64,000 nucleotides of DNA from UBA1672 sp050633285. GTDB lineage: Bacteria > Pseudomonadota > Alphaproteobacteria > Micavibrionales > Micavibrionaceae. Positions 32,948 through 41,504 of the stretch are shown piece by piece. The notes under the pieces were generated by a model, which ran no database searches, was not told the origin of the DNA, and saw only the letters and a program-made list of their open reading frames with translations. How positions within the stretch are numbered: position 1 is the first letter of the stretch; the number at the start of each line of letters is the position of its first letter. The stretch spans positions 372,001-436,000 of the forward strand of contig JBOEGG010000005.1 of NCBI GenBank assembly GCA_050633285.1, given 5' to 3'. Both the position numbers and the translations under genes were made by a program.

Positions 32948-34285
32948 TTACTTTTCCCAATTATCGGCATCTGCGGCGGATTGTTCACCACTTGCCATAT
33001 TTTTCACTTCGTGATCCTGCCCATCTTCGAATGGCGGGAACCAAACATAGGGTATCCCTTTTTTCTCAGCATAGGCAAGTTGTCTTTTCAGTTTTGACGG
33101 GCTGTGGAATGTTTCTACATTATGTCCGTTTGCACGTAATTTTTGTGCAGTTTCAAGGACAAGGGGGCGTGCCTCTTCGTTTGGTAAGATAATCAAAACT
33201 TTGGCCGATGATGTTCCGGTTACAGGTAATTTCCCTTTATTTCGGATGCGATCAAACAAGCGTGAGAAGCCGATTGATATGCCAACTCCGGGGAGGTGTT
33301 TATTGATATAGTTTCCTGCTAAATCATCGTAACGTCCACCTGAACAGATAGAACCGTATGATGGATCGTCTGTAAAACGCGTTTCGTAGACAGTGCCAGT
33401 GTAGTAATCAAGGCCACGTACGATTGCGAGATCTGCAACGATTGCTGTTTCAGACAGGTGGGAGAGTTGATCAAGTACAAAAGAAAGTTCTTCTATTCCT
33501 TCTTTCATTGTATCGTTTTGCGGCTCTATTTTTGATGTATGATTTCTAAGCTCTGCCGAAGAATTTGTTTTCAGGTCGGCAAGGGCAAGGATAGATGAGA
33601 TGTTTTCATCAGATAAGCCAATGTTTGTTAATTCATTTGCGACTGCGTTTTTATCCATTTTATCGAGTTTATCAATCCAGCGTGTGACTTCTGTCACATT
33701 TTCTATTCCAAGTGCTTCAAGAAATCCTATTAGAATTTTTCTGTTTGAAATTTGAATTTGAAAGCTTTCATCTTCCATACCGGGGAGGTTGGAGAGAATT
33801 TCCCAGATGATGGCGGGCATTTCGGCATCAAAGTGCAGGGGAAGCTGATCGACATTAATGACGTCGATATCGCATTGGTAGAATTCGCGGAAGCGTCCGG
33901 CCTGTGGTCTTTCACCACGCCATACGCGTTGCATCTGATATCTTTTGAACGGGAATACCAAATCATTGAAGTGTTGCGCCGTGTAACGGGCGAGGGGCAC
34001 GGTTTGGTCAAAGTGTAGGGCAAGGCGGGCTTCTTTATCGCCGTCCTCTTTATGTAAGCGTTCAAGGACGTAGACTTCTTTATCCACGTCTGCGCCACCA
34101 TCACCGCCCTTGGCGTTAATGGCATCAAGCTCTTCTACGCTTGGTGTTTCGATATTACAAAAGCCATAGCTTTCGAAGACACGACGAATTTGGTCGAACC
34201 ATTGTTGTTCGGCGCGTCTTACTTCGGGTAACCATTCCGGGAAGCCACTAATTGGCTTTGGTTTATATATTTTTTTCTTACTCAT
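32948..34285 (-). CDS. hisS: Histidine--tRNA ligase
   Basis: Class II synthetase charging tRNA-His. The 445-residue protein shows FPEWLPEVRRAEQQWFDQIRRVFESYGF, motif 2 YQMQRVWRGERPQAGRFREFYQCDIDV near 115-140, and histidine-binding motifs RGLDYYTGTVYE near 285 and SGGRYDDLAGNY near 310. The motif 3 region is GVGISIGFSRLF. An anticodon-binding domain lies at the end (KVLIILPNEEARPLVLETAQKLRANG). It follows msrA by 47 bases and precedes the exported protein gene directly. Confidence 0.97.
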   Translation of the reverse strand: MSKKKIYKPKPISGFPEWLPEVRRAEQQWFDQIRRVFESYGFCNIETPSVEELDAINAKGGDGGADVDKEVYVLERLHKEDGDKEARLALHFDQTVPLARYTAQHFNDLVFPFKRYQMQRVWRGERPQAGRFREFYQCDIDVINVDQLPLHFDAEMPAIIWEILSNLPGMEDESFQIQISNRKILIGFLEALGIENVTEVTRWIDKLDKMDKNAVANELTNIGLSDENISSILALADLKTNSSAELRNHTSKIEPQNDTMKEGIEELSFVLDQLSHLSETAIVADLAIVRGLDYYTGTVYETRFTDDPSYGSICSGGRYDDLAGNYINKHLPGVGISIGFSRLFDRIRNKGKLPVTGTSSAKVLIILPNEEARPLVLETAQKLRANGHNVETFHSPSKLKRQLAYAEKKGIPYVWFPPFEDGQDHEVKNMASGEQSAADADNWEK

Positions 34286-34332
34286 AGGGTTTTGTTACTG
34301 GATGTATCTGTGTTGTGCAAGGGGATAACGAA

Positions 34333-34833
34333 TTACAGTGGCCAAATATGGCGAATAAAATGGCATGTATAGCCGTTTGGGTGTTTTTCAAGATAGTCCT
34401 GATGGTTTTCTTCGGCCTCGTAGAATGTCGATGATTCTGTGACTTGCGTGACAACAGGGCCATCAAGGAATGCGGCGTTATCAATGTCTTTGATGAGTTG
34501 CTGTGCTACATTTTTTTGCTCTTCATTACATGTGAATATGGCAGAGCGGTATTGTGTGCCAATATCATTGCCTTGCTGATTCACAGTTGTTGAGTCGTGC
34601 ATTTGAAAGAAGAATTCTAGAACTGCACGATATGTTGTTTGTGCAGGGTCGAAGGTTATTTCAATTGCTTCGGCGTGGCCTGTTTGCCCGGTGCAAATGT
34701 CGGGATAGGTCGGGTTTTGTGTATGCCCGCCTGTATAGCCAACACGGGTGGATATTATGCCGGGGCGTTTGCGGATTAAATCCTGCATGCCCCAAAAACA
34801 CCCACCTGCCAGTATTGCTGTTTCTTTATTCAT
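34333..34833 (-). CDS. msrA: Peptide-methionine (S)-S-oxide reductase MsrA
   Basis: Repairs methionine-S-sulfoxide in proteins. The 166-residue protein has the catalytic Cys12 in AGGCFWGMQDLIRKRPG, then TRVGYTGGHTQNPTY and GHAEAIEITFDPAQTTY, and the YRSAIFTCNEEQ region. There is no signal peptide, so it is cytosolic. The short length is typical of MsrA lacking an N-terminal extension. It is probably the first gene of an msrA-hisS transcript and is divergent from 34948. Confidence 0.96.
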   Translation of the reverse strand: MNKETAILAGGCFWGMQDLIRKRPGIISTRVGYTGGHTQNPTYPDICTGQTGHAEAIEITFDPAQTTYRAVLEFFFQMHDSTTVNQQGNDIGTQYRSAIFTCNEEQKNVAQQLIKDIDNAAFLDGPVVTQVTESSTFYEAEENHQDYLEKHPNGYTCHFIRHIWPL

Positions 34834-34947
34834 ATCGTTACCTTACTGCGAAGTATTGGTTTACTCAATAGTTTCGTGCGTTTGCTTTTAGAGGGGGGAT
34901 CAGATATATATGGAAAAAACTTTATAAGAATAAACAAGGGGGAGAAG

Positions 34948-35412
34948 ATGGGTAAGGATATTCTACCATTACAATTCCAGTTTGAAAAATCGGCTTTTCA
35001 GGATTTTGAAAGTGCACATCCTAAGTTAACACGCGCTTTAAAGAGTTGGGATATTGATGAATCAGTGCGTAATGAAACAATAAGTATTTCTGCGCAGTCT
35101 CCGTATAATAAGGCTATCGTTGCATTATATATTGCGAAATATGCGCCGGAAGGTGACAGGATTAAAAACTTTGCGGTTAATGCGATGCGTGATTTTTATA
35201 CAACGCTTTACGATGAGGAGAACCCTATTGTTCCGCAGCATGTACGTGAAGAAATACAAGATATTATTGGTGATTTCTTGATTGATAATAAGGCCGCGTA
35301 TAATGAGTTCTATGCGCAAACCAAGGCGTGGGATATTTCCGAGAGCTCTTGGAAGCGCGCACGCCATAACGCAGGTGATGAGGATGTTGGTAATATGCCT
35401 GATGTCGGGTGA
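34948..35412 (+). CDS. Hypothetical soluble protein, 154 aa
   Basis: Function unknown. The sequence alternates predicted helices with a high content of Asp, Glu and aromatic residues. There is no signal peptide, membrane segment, cysteine or recognised motif. The ATG at 34948 is chosen because GGGGGAGAAG lies immediately upstream; the open frame extends 72 bases further without a site. It ends at the base before the cobT stop, tail-to-tail, so there is no room for a terminator. Confidence 0.65.
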   Translation: MGKDILPLQFQFEKSAFQDFESAHPKLTRALKSWDIDESVRNETISISAQSPYNKAIVALYIAKYAPEGDRIKNFAVNAMRDFYTTLYDEENPIVPQHVREEIQDIIGDFLIDNKAAYNEFYAQTKAWDISESSWKRARHNAGDEDVGNMPDVG

Positions 35413-37254
35413 TTATGCTTCTTCGAAAAGCGCGGTTAGTTGCTCGGTGAGGGCTTCGGCAAGTTCGTCTGCATCTGATATTGTGATGGCTTTTTCATAG
35501 TAACGTGTTACGTCGTGTCCGATACCAATGGCGGTAAGCTCTGTATCAGACTTTGTTTCAACCCAACGAATGACACCGCGTAAATCCATTTCCAGTATGT
35601 TGGATGGGTTTACGGATAATGTTGAATCATCGACGGGGGCGCCGTCAGATATCACGATGATAATTTTTCGTTCTTCAGATCGGCGGGCAATGCGGTTATA
35701 GCTCCATGCCAATGCTTCCCCATCAATATTTTCTTTTAAAATACCTTCTTTAAGCATCAGCCCCAAGTTTTTACGGGCGCGCCTGATTGGTGTGTTTGCA
35801 CTTTTATAAATGATATGGCGAAGGTCGTTTAGGCGGCCTGGGTGCTCGGGACGACCATTTTCTAACCATAATTCACGTGCATGACCACCTTTCCATGCGC
35901 GGGTGGTGAAGCCGAGGATCTCTGTTTTTATGCCACAACGCTCTAATGTTTGGGCGATGATGTCTGTTGTTATGGCAGCAATGGCAATTGGACGCCCACG
36001 CATAGACCCTGAGTTATCGATAAGAACAGAGACTACGGTATCCTTAAAGGGGGTTTCTTTTTCCTGTTTGAATGTTAGGGGAACACTAGGGTTTGCGATC
36101 ACACGGGCAAGGCGAGAGGAATCCAGTGCTCCTTCTTCTAAATCAAATTCCCAACTGCGGCGCTGTTTTGCCATGAGTTTGCGTTGCAGGCGGTTTGCGA
36201 GTTTGGTGATAATATTGTGGTGATTGTTGAGTTGTTGATCTAGCATTCCACGTAGGCGTTCAAGTTCAAACGGATCGGCAAGTTCTTCTGCGTGAACTTC
36301 TTCATCAAACTCTGTTGTATAAACGGTGTATAGGCCTTCGCTATAGTCGCCAAATTCGTCCGGTCTACCGGGTGGTGCGAGGCTTTCTTCGGACATCATT
36401 TCTTCGGAGTTCAGGTCGTCTATCATTTCGTCCATGTCCATGTCGAAATGTTCATCTGTTGCGGTGTCATCTGATGTGTCTGATGCGCCGTCTTGCATGT
36501 TCTGGTCTGGTGTATTTTCCTGATTATCGTTTTGGGAGGTGTCTTCTCCGGTTTCTTGGGATTGAGTTTCCTCCTCTTGTGACCCTTCTTCTTCGTGCGT
36601 TGTTTCATCTCCATTATCATCGATATTGAGATTTAAACTCGACAGGATGTGTTGAGAGAGCTTTGCGTATTTATCCTGATCTTTGAGGTGGTTTTTTAAA
36701 TCATGAAAGTCCGTTGTTTTTAGGTGTTCTTCTATCCAAGGTTTCCAGTATTCTATTACTTTTTGTGTTGAGGGTGGGGGCGCTATTCCGGTCAATTCGC
36801 TGCGCACTACTATATGTAGGGCATCAGATAGTGATATATCTTCACGCGACTTTATGTCTGCGAATCCTCTTTTGCGGGATTTTTCATCTAAAACAGTATT
36901 TAGATTTTGTGTCACACCATCCATGGACAGCATCCCGATAGAATCGCAGCGCGCTTGTTCTAGTGCATCCATTGCTGCTTGTGCTTGAAGGTCAGTTTGG
37001 CCGTTGTGACGGTGAATATCAGGATCATGGTGTGCAAATTTGAGGGCGTATGTATCTGCGCAACCACGTATTAAGTTACGTGTGCGTTTGTCCATATTGG
37101 CAGATGGTGCGGGTAGGCGTGGAATACTAACAGTTTTAATATCATCGGAGGCTTTTTGAATGTCTGAATATGTGACCTCAAGGTCGTGTTTGCGCGACAT
37201 GGCGCGCATTGTTGATGTGGTGTTTCTTTTGAAGTCTTCTTTTTGATCTGACAT
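35413..37254 (-). CDS. cobT: Cobaltochelatase CobT-type VWA protein
   Basis: CobT pairs with the AAA+ protein CobS; in B12-makers they drive cobalt insertion by CobN. The 613-residue protein has an N-terminal helical domain. A very acidic low-complexity middle (about residues 210-300, rich in Asp, Glu, Gln and Thr) follows, and a von Willebrand A domain is at the C-terminus with MIDAS motif IDNSGSMRG near 410 and VISDGAPVDDSTL near 535. cobN and other cobalamin genes are absent from the window. It is separated from cobS by two unrelated genes. Confidence 0.92.
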   Translation of the reverse strand: MSDQKEDFKRNTTSTMRAMSRKHDLEVTYSDIQKASDDIKTVSIPRLPAPSANMDKRTRNLIRGCADTYALKFAHHDPDIHRHNGQTDLQAQAAMDALEQARCDSIGMLSMDGVTQNLNTVLDEKSRKRGFADIKSREDISLSDALHIVVRSELTGIAPPPSTQKVIEYWKPWIEEHLKTTDFHDLKNHLKDQDKYAKLSQHILSSLNLNIDDNGDETTHEEEGSQEEETQSQETGEDTSQNDNQENTPDQNMQDGASDTSDDTATDEHFDMDMDEMIDDLNSEEMMSEESLAPPGRPDEFGDYSEGLYTVYTTEFDEEVHAEELADPFELERLRGMLDQQLNNHHNIITKLANRLQRKLMAKQRRSWEFDLEEGALDSSRLARVIANPSVPLTFKQEKETPFKDTVVSVLIDNSGSMRGRPIAIAAITTDIIAQTLERCGIKTEILGFTTRAWKGGHARELWLENGRPEHPGRLNDLRHIIYKSANTPIRRARKNLGLMLKEGILKENIDGEALAWSYNRIARRSEERKIIIVISDGAPVDDSTLSVNPSNILEMDLRGVIRWVETKSDTELTAIGIGHDVTRYYEKAITISDADELAEALTEQLTALFEEA

Positions 37255-37365
37255 GTCTTGGGTAACTTTTTCATTCTTCTAGCGAAAGATACACAAAAGT
37301 ACTTTATTTGACGAGTGATTAATAAAGGTGTTAAAACGGGGTAATTAAAAATATAAGGTGATATT

Positions 37366-37812
37366 ATGGCATTCGGAAAAGTTTTTGGTGGAGTATTAGG
37401 GGGCGCGGCGGCTATTGGTACGCTTGTTGTGTTGCCTATTGTTGCGGTCGTTAATGGATTTAATAATGCTTTTGAAGACAATCCGCAGGGAAAAGATGAT
37501 GTCCTTACTACGGAGTACCATGGACATAATTTAAAACAATTTGGTGAAGGTGTGACATTTGGCATTTATGATGCGGATGATGGTCTAACTGCCGAAAGTG
37601 TGGCGGACACCGTTTATGATGGCGGTAAGGCAACAGTTGAAAGTGGAGGGAAGTTTCTTGAGCGTATAACAGAGCGTTTGCAAGATGATTTTTCTGACAC
37701 AAACATATTGCCGCGTGATTCATCTGATGGTGCTGATAAGGATTATTGTAAAGACCCTAAAAAGATTGATGCAGGCTGTCTTGAGGAATTACCCGAGCCA
37801 CCTGAATTTTAA
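37366..37812 (+). CDS. Hypothetical membrane-associated protein, 148 aa
   Basis: Function unknown. A Gly/Ala-rich hydrophobic segment near the N-terminus (VLGGAAAIGTLVVLPIVAVV) suggests a membrane anchor. The rest is acidic, with two cysteines near the end (DYCKD, GCLEE). AAGGTGAT precedes the ATG. It is divergent from cobT and convergent with the GT-C gene (7 bases between stops). A weak promoter-like pair (TTGACG, 17 bases, TTAAAA) lies near 37308. Confidence 0.6.
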   Translation: MAFGKVFGGVLGGAAAIGTLVVLPIVAVVNGFNNAFEDNPQGKDDVLTTEYHGHNLKQFGEGVTFGIYDADDGLTAESVADTVYDGGKATVESGGKFLERITERLQDDFSDTNILPRDSSDGADKDYCKDPKKIDAGCLEELPEPPEF

Positions 37813-37819
37813 TAAGGTT

Positions 37820-39361
37820 TTATTTTTTTCTTATGTAGATGTCATATGTGACAGCGGGCTTGTCTTTGAATAGAGAACTTCCGTATTCTTCTGCGTTTAG
37901 TGTGAATTTCCCATCATATTTATAATTTCCCCATTCATCTTGAAAGTCAGGATGTCCTCCAAAGAAGGCTAGGAACCCTTGATCTTCTGTTTCAGGTGAG
38001 AGCAGGCCTATTAATGCAGGTTTATGTCTTTCTAGGTCTTTGGCAAGCAATGTGCCGAATTTCATCCAAGTATTTTTTTGAATGGTTTGTGATTTTTCAT
38101 TGAGGTTATTTAGAAACCAGAAGTTTGGAAATCTTGAGCCAATCTTATTTTCAAGATAAAGCGCGTGTGTATGAAAAATATTTGTTGTGCTGCTTTCAAA
38201 GAGGTAGCTGCCGTTGCTGGCTCTTTCTTTTAACAGGGCGGTGAGGGAGGAAGTCGTGTGGTAGGTATTTTGTCTTGGGATGGGGTTTGAGAACGTAAGG
38301 TAACTATATAGAACACAAGTTAATATTATTACGGGGATATAGGTGATTGCGTTTTTTGCTTTGTATTCTTGCTTTTCGAGGAAGCTTAAGCTGTTTAAGA
38401 GTATTGCGACGCTTATGAATGCGATGCATGGAAAGAGGTGTAGCGAAAACCCCTTATTTTGAATTATGAAGGGGATGATTGTTATACAGGCGGCAAGTGA
38501 TGAGAATATGGATAGTGTATCTCTTTCAGTTTTATCTGTGTTTATCAGGGAATAAAACAGGAGGAATGCCGTAAATACCAAAAATGCTATTCCGACCTTT
38601 AATTGCGCAAAGTCTATGCCTGTTTCTACATAAAGTTCCAAAGAATTTGGCAGAATAACTGTTATAAAATCGGGCGTTATGATTTGTATTAAAATTAAAT
38701 ATAAAACGCCTGTAAGGGTTAGTATCCATATGTCTATGGCCTTTATCGTATCGCGTAATGATGTTGTACAGGCGCGGTAGACTATCAATGTGCAGGGCAG
38801 TATCAAATAATGTGGTTTTAAGAAAATAAAGGGTGTGCAGCATAGCATGATAAGAGCCGGCAGTTTTTTGTCGGCATCGGCCTTGTGCATAATTGTTAAT
38901 TGGGCAAGAGCAAATGGGAGTAGAGCGATTGCCAGAAGGTGATCTTTTTGTCCGAATTCTTTATATGGAAAGATACATAAGACAGCGGTATAAGCGCAAA
39001 GGATTGATAGGCTGTCTATAAATTTTAAGCTTTGCCAACGTGCCAGTAATGCTGCGCAAAATATCGATGATGTTCCAATAATCATAAGTGTATATATTTG
39101 CAATGCATCGTGTTTTGCTAAACCCATTACGCTATGTAGTAAAGCAGCAGGGATATAGATCATAAAGCTCATAGGTGGGTTGTTGTCGAAATAATATTCC
39201 GACATGCTTTTCCCTTCTAGCATCATATTCGCGCCTGAGAATAGGAACGCGGCATCTGCGGGAATGCGTAGATTATATTGCAGTATGAGCCATGGGCTTA
39301 AGCATAAAGCTATCAGGCCAAGAGCGTAGAATGGAGCCGGGATGCATTTTTTATCCGACAT
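37820..39361 (-). CDS. Second integral-membrane GT-C-type glycosyltransferase
   Basis: A 513-residue multi-spanning protein similar in plan to the one at 28664-30310: first periplasmic loop FLFSGANMMLEGKSMSEYYFDN followed by NPP, then a series of about ten hydrophobic helices and a soluble C-terminal domain ending AVTYDIYIRKK (compare MITYDVYTLRN in the other). The ATG at 39361 lies 8 bases after the cobS stop and gives a membrane-proximal N-terminus; an upstream in-frame extension overlaps cobS and looks spurious. The sugar donor and acceptor are unknown. Confidence 0.7.
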   Translation of the reverse strand: MSDKKCIPAPFYALGLIALCLSPWLILQYNLRIPADAAFLFSGANMMLEGKSMSEYYFDNNPPMSFMIYIPAALLHSVMGLAKHDALQIYTLMIIGTSSIFCAALLARWQSLKFIDSLSILCAYTAVLCIFPYKEFGQKDHLLAIALLPFALAQLTIMHKADADKKLPALIMLCCTPFIFLKPHYLILPCTLIVYRACTTSLRDTIKAIDIWILTLTGVLYLILIQIITPDFITVILPNSLELYVETGIDFAQLKVGIAFLVFTAFLLFYSLINTDKTERDTLSIFSSLAACITIIPFIIQNKGFSLHLFPCIAFISVAILLNSLSFLEKQEYKAKNAITYIPVIILTCVLYSYLTFSNPIPRQNTYHTTSSLTALLKERASNGSYLFESSTTNIFHTHALYLENKIGSRFPNFWFLNNLNEKSQTIQKNTWMKFGTLLAKDLERHKPALIGLLSPETEDQGFLAFFGGHPDFQDEWGNYKYDGKFTLNAEEYGSSLFKDKPAVTYDIYIRKK

Positions 39362-39368
39362 ATTTGTG

Positions 39369-40445
39369 TTATTCCGGTACGACGATTGATTTAATTGCGC
39401 TTTGTGGTAATTCCACTCCGAAACAGCGTTGGTAATATTCGGCAATAATTTCCCGTTCTGCTTCATCACATTTATTGAGGAATGATAAGCGGAATGCCAG
39501 CTCACGGTCATTGAAAATTAGCATATTTTCTGCCCATGCAATGACGGTACGAGGGGACATTAAGGTGGAGAGGTCTCCGTTTACAAACCCTTCTCTTGTT
39601 AGGTCTGCAAGGGTTACCATTTTACTGATGTTTTCTTTCCCTTCAGCATTGTTTAAATCTTGCATTTTTGCAAGTACGATGGAGCTTTCTGTATCATGCG
39701 GGAGGTAGTTAAGGGTTGTTACAACGTTCCACCTATCCATTTGACCTTGGTTGATTTGTTGTGTCCCGTGATATAGGCCTGTTGTATCACCCAAACCAAT
39801 TGTGTTGCTGGTCGCGAATAAACGAAAAGCGGGGTGGGGGCGAATAATCATGTTTTGGTCAAGGAGGGTTAATTTTCCTTCTGCCTCCAAAATTCTTTGA
39901 ATGACGAACATTACATCGGGGCGTCCGGCGTCATATTCATCAAAAACAAGAGCCACAGGGTTTTGCAGTGACCATGGAAGAAGGCCTTCTTTCCATTGTG
40001 TGATTTGTTTTCCTTCTTGCAGGACAATCGTGTCCTTTCCAATTAAATCGATACGACTGACATGACTGTCGAGATTGATACGAACGCATGGCCAATTAAG
40101 GCGCGCGGCGACTTGTTCAATATGTGTGGATTTACCGGTTCCGTGGTACCCTTGGATCATAACGCGGCGGTTAAATGCGAAGCCTGCGAGAATGGAGATC
40201 GTTGTATCATGGTCGAAATGATAGGTGGGATCTATATCCGGGACGTTACCGCTTCCTTCGCTAAAACCCGGAACGTCCCAGTCAATATCAATGCCGAATG
40301 TTTCACGCACATTATATTTCATGTCAGGAATAGTCGTATACTTTCCTTCTTTTGCTTTAATCTGGGTAATGTTGAATGTGATGCCGCGGTCGGCTTCTTT
40401 TTCTTTATCCAGATGGTCGGATGTATGTGTCATGTCAGTTGTCAT
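39369..40445 (-). CDS. cobS: Cobaltochelatase CobS-type AAA+ ATPase
   Basis: MoxR-like AAA+ ATPase partner of CobT. The 358-residue protein has an N-terminal extension of about 40 residues, then FGIDIDWDVPGF, Walker A GYHGTGKS at 99-106, Walker B VALVFDEYDAGRPD near 163, sensor 1 RLFATSNTIGLGDTTGLYHGT near 208 and the arginine region SPRTVIAWAEN near 300. It starts 30 bases after the J-domain gene in the same direction. A metal-chelatase role is established only where CobN exists; here the client is unknown. Confidence 0.93.
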   Translation of the reverse strand: MTTDMTHTSDHLDKEKEADRGITFNITQIKAKEGKYTTIPDMKYNVRETFGIDIDWDVPGFSEGSGNVPDIDPTYHFDHDTTISILAGFAFNRRVMIQGYHGTGKSTHIEQVAARLNWPCVRINLDSHVSRIDLIGKDTIVLQEGKQITQWKEGLLPWSLQNPVALVFDEYDAGRPDVMFVIQRILEAEGKLTLLDQNMIIRPHPAFRLFATSNTIGLGDTTGLYHGTQQINQGQMDRWNVVTTLNYLPHDTESSIVLAKMQDLNNAEGKENISKMVTLADLTREGFVNGDLSTLMSPRTVIAWAENMLIFNDRELAFRLSFLNKCDEAEREIIAEYYQRCFGVELPQSAIKSIVVPE

Positions 40446-40475
40446 TGTTTGTTATCACTTAATTAATGTGCGGTA

Positions 40476-41090
40476 TTATTGTTTGTGATCCGGAAGATTT
40501 TTATAATCTTGGAAAGCAAGCTTTAGAATTGTATACGCCATATTGATCTTTTTGAGAAGCTCTTCGGCATCGGGGCTGTTTTTATTCAAGTCAGGGTGGT
40601 GTTTTTTAGCAAGGGTTTTATAGCGTGTTTTGATTTCATCTAGCGTTACAGGGGGGGCTAGGCCCATGATTGCCATGGCTTCGTGTTCAGGGCCGCGTTC
40701 GATATCCGCGTTTGAGCGTTTGAAGTTTTCTTTTTGTTGATTGATTGGCTCTTCTTCACTCTCTTGATATGTTTTATGGATTTCTTCTCGTAGTAAATCT
40801 TCAGGAGTGTCGGTGTTGCTATATTTCCATGTTGGTCGGTCACCATAATGACTTTTTAACATGTGCTCTTGTACTTCTGTTTCATTCATACCTGAAAAGA
40901 AATCCCATGCTTTATTATAGTCCTGTGCATGTCTGAGGCAAAATGCATAATATTCATTGAGGGCACGGTGTTTTGGTGCTTTATGTTGGGCGTGCTCTGG
41001 GCAGCCCGGCATTTCACACTTATCAGTATGGTTTTGTGTTTTGCTGTCTGCAAACTCCGGTGATTTGTGCTTTAAAATAATTCTGGGCAT
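40476..41090 (-). CDS. J-domain (DnaJ-like) protein
   Basis: A 204-residue co-chaperone-like protein with a C-terminal J domain: IMGLAPPVTLDEIKTRYKTLAK then KHHPDLNKN, which holds the HPD tripeptide that stimulates DnaK, then AEELLKKINMAYTILK. The N-terminal half has a Cys/His group (CEMPGCPEH near 26, then FCLRHAQD near 72) that may bind zinc. It lacks the Gly/Phe and CXXCXGXG regions of full DnaJ. It is immediately upstream of cobS and divergent from bolA, a neighbourhood I associate with alphaproteobacteria. Confidence 0.88.
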   Translation of the reverse strand: MPRIILKHKSPEFADSKTQNHTDKCEMPGCPEHAQHKAPKHRALNEYYAFCLRHAQDYNKAWDFFSGMNETEVQEHMLKSHYGDRPTWKYSNTDTPEDLLREEIHKTYQESEEEPINQQKENFKRSNADIERGPEHEAMAIMGLAPPVTLDEIKTRYKTLAKKHHPDLNKNSPDAEELLKKINMAYTILKLAFQDYKNLPDHKQ

Positions 41091-41157
41091 CCTACAATTA
41101 TATAGATAATCTTTGCCTCTCGCAAAAGAGGAAAAGTGTAAAAAGGATCATTTAGTT

Positions 41158-41412
41158 ATGTCGATGAAAAAACGTATTGAGGATAAATTAAACACAGCAT
41201 TAAAGCCATCACACCTAGAAGTTGTTAATGAGAGCCATGAGCATCAGGGACATGCAGGAGATGATGGGTCCGGGGAAAGTCATTTTAAGGTTGTAGTTTC
41301 ATCCTCACAATTCAATGGTGTAGATAGAGTTGGATGTCAGCGTATGATTTATGATGCGTTATCGGCAGAAATGCGTGTTGTGCATGCTTTATCTATCGTT
41401 GTAAAAAAATAA
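41158..41412 (+). CDS. bolA: BolA family protein
   Basis: An 84-residue BolA-like protein; relatives work with monothiol glutaredoxins in Fe-S cluster handling. It has MKKRIEDKLNTALKPSHLEVVNESHEH at the N-terminus, then ESHFKVVVSSSQFNGVDRVGCQRMIYDAL and the terminal VHALSIVVKK. His residues in NESHEHQGH and VHAL fit cluster ligands of the family. AAAAGGA precedes the ATG at 41158; an earlier in-frame start is unsupported. It is divergent from the J-domain gene. Confidence 0.93.
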   Translation: MSMKKRIEDKLNTALKPSHLEVVNESHEHQGHAGDDGSGESHFKVVVSSSQFNGVDRVGCQRMIYDALSAEMRVVHALSIVVKK

Positions 41413-41422
41413 AATCTTATAG

Positions 41423-41482
41423 TTGCAATATATTTTTCTATGCTATAGCATGTTTTAAAATTTGTAGTGAAATATATTGTAA
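41423..41482. promoter_or_regulatory. Nested inverted repeats in the promoter of the RHH gene (candidate operator)
   Basis: TTGCAATATATTT (41423-41435) and AAATATATTGTAA (41470-41482) form a 13-base inverted repeat with one mismatch. Between them is a perfect 12-base palindrome, ATGCTATAGCAT (41440-41451). A promoter-like pair overlaps both: TTGCAA (41423-41428) and TATAGC (41444-41449), spacer 15. Autoregulation by the encoded ribbon-helix-helix protein is an inference. Confidence 0.45.
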
Positions 41483-41504
41483 CTTTTTCTTGTGTGGGGG
41501 AAAG

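Noticed and set aside
35413..40445. Evidence for aerobic cobalamin biosynthesis
   Set aside because: Only cobS and cobT are present; neither cobN nor any other B12 gene is in the window, so the pathway is not claimed.
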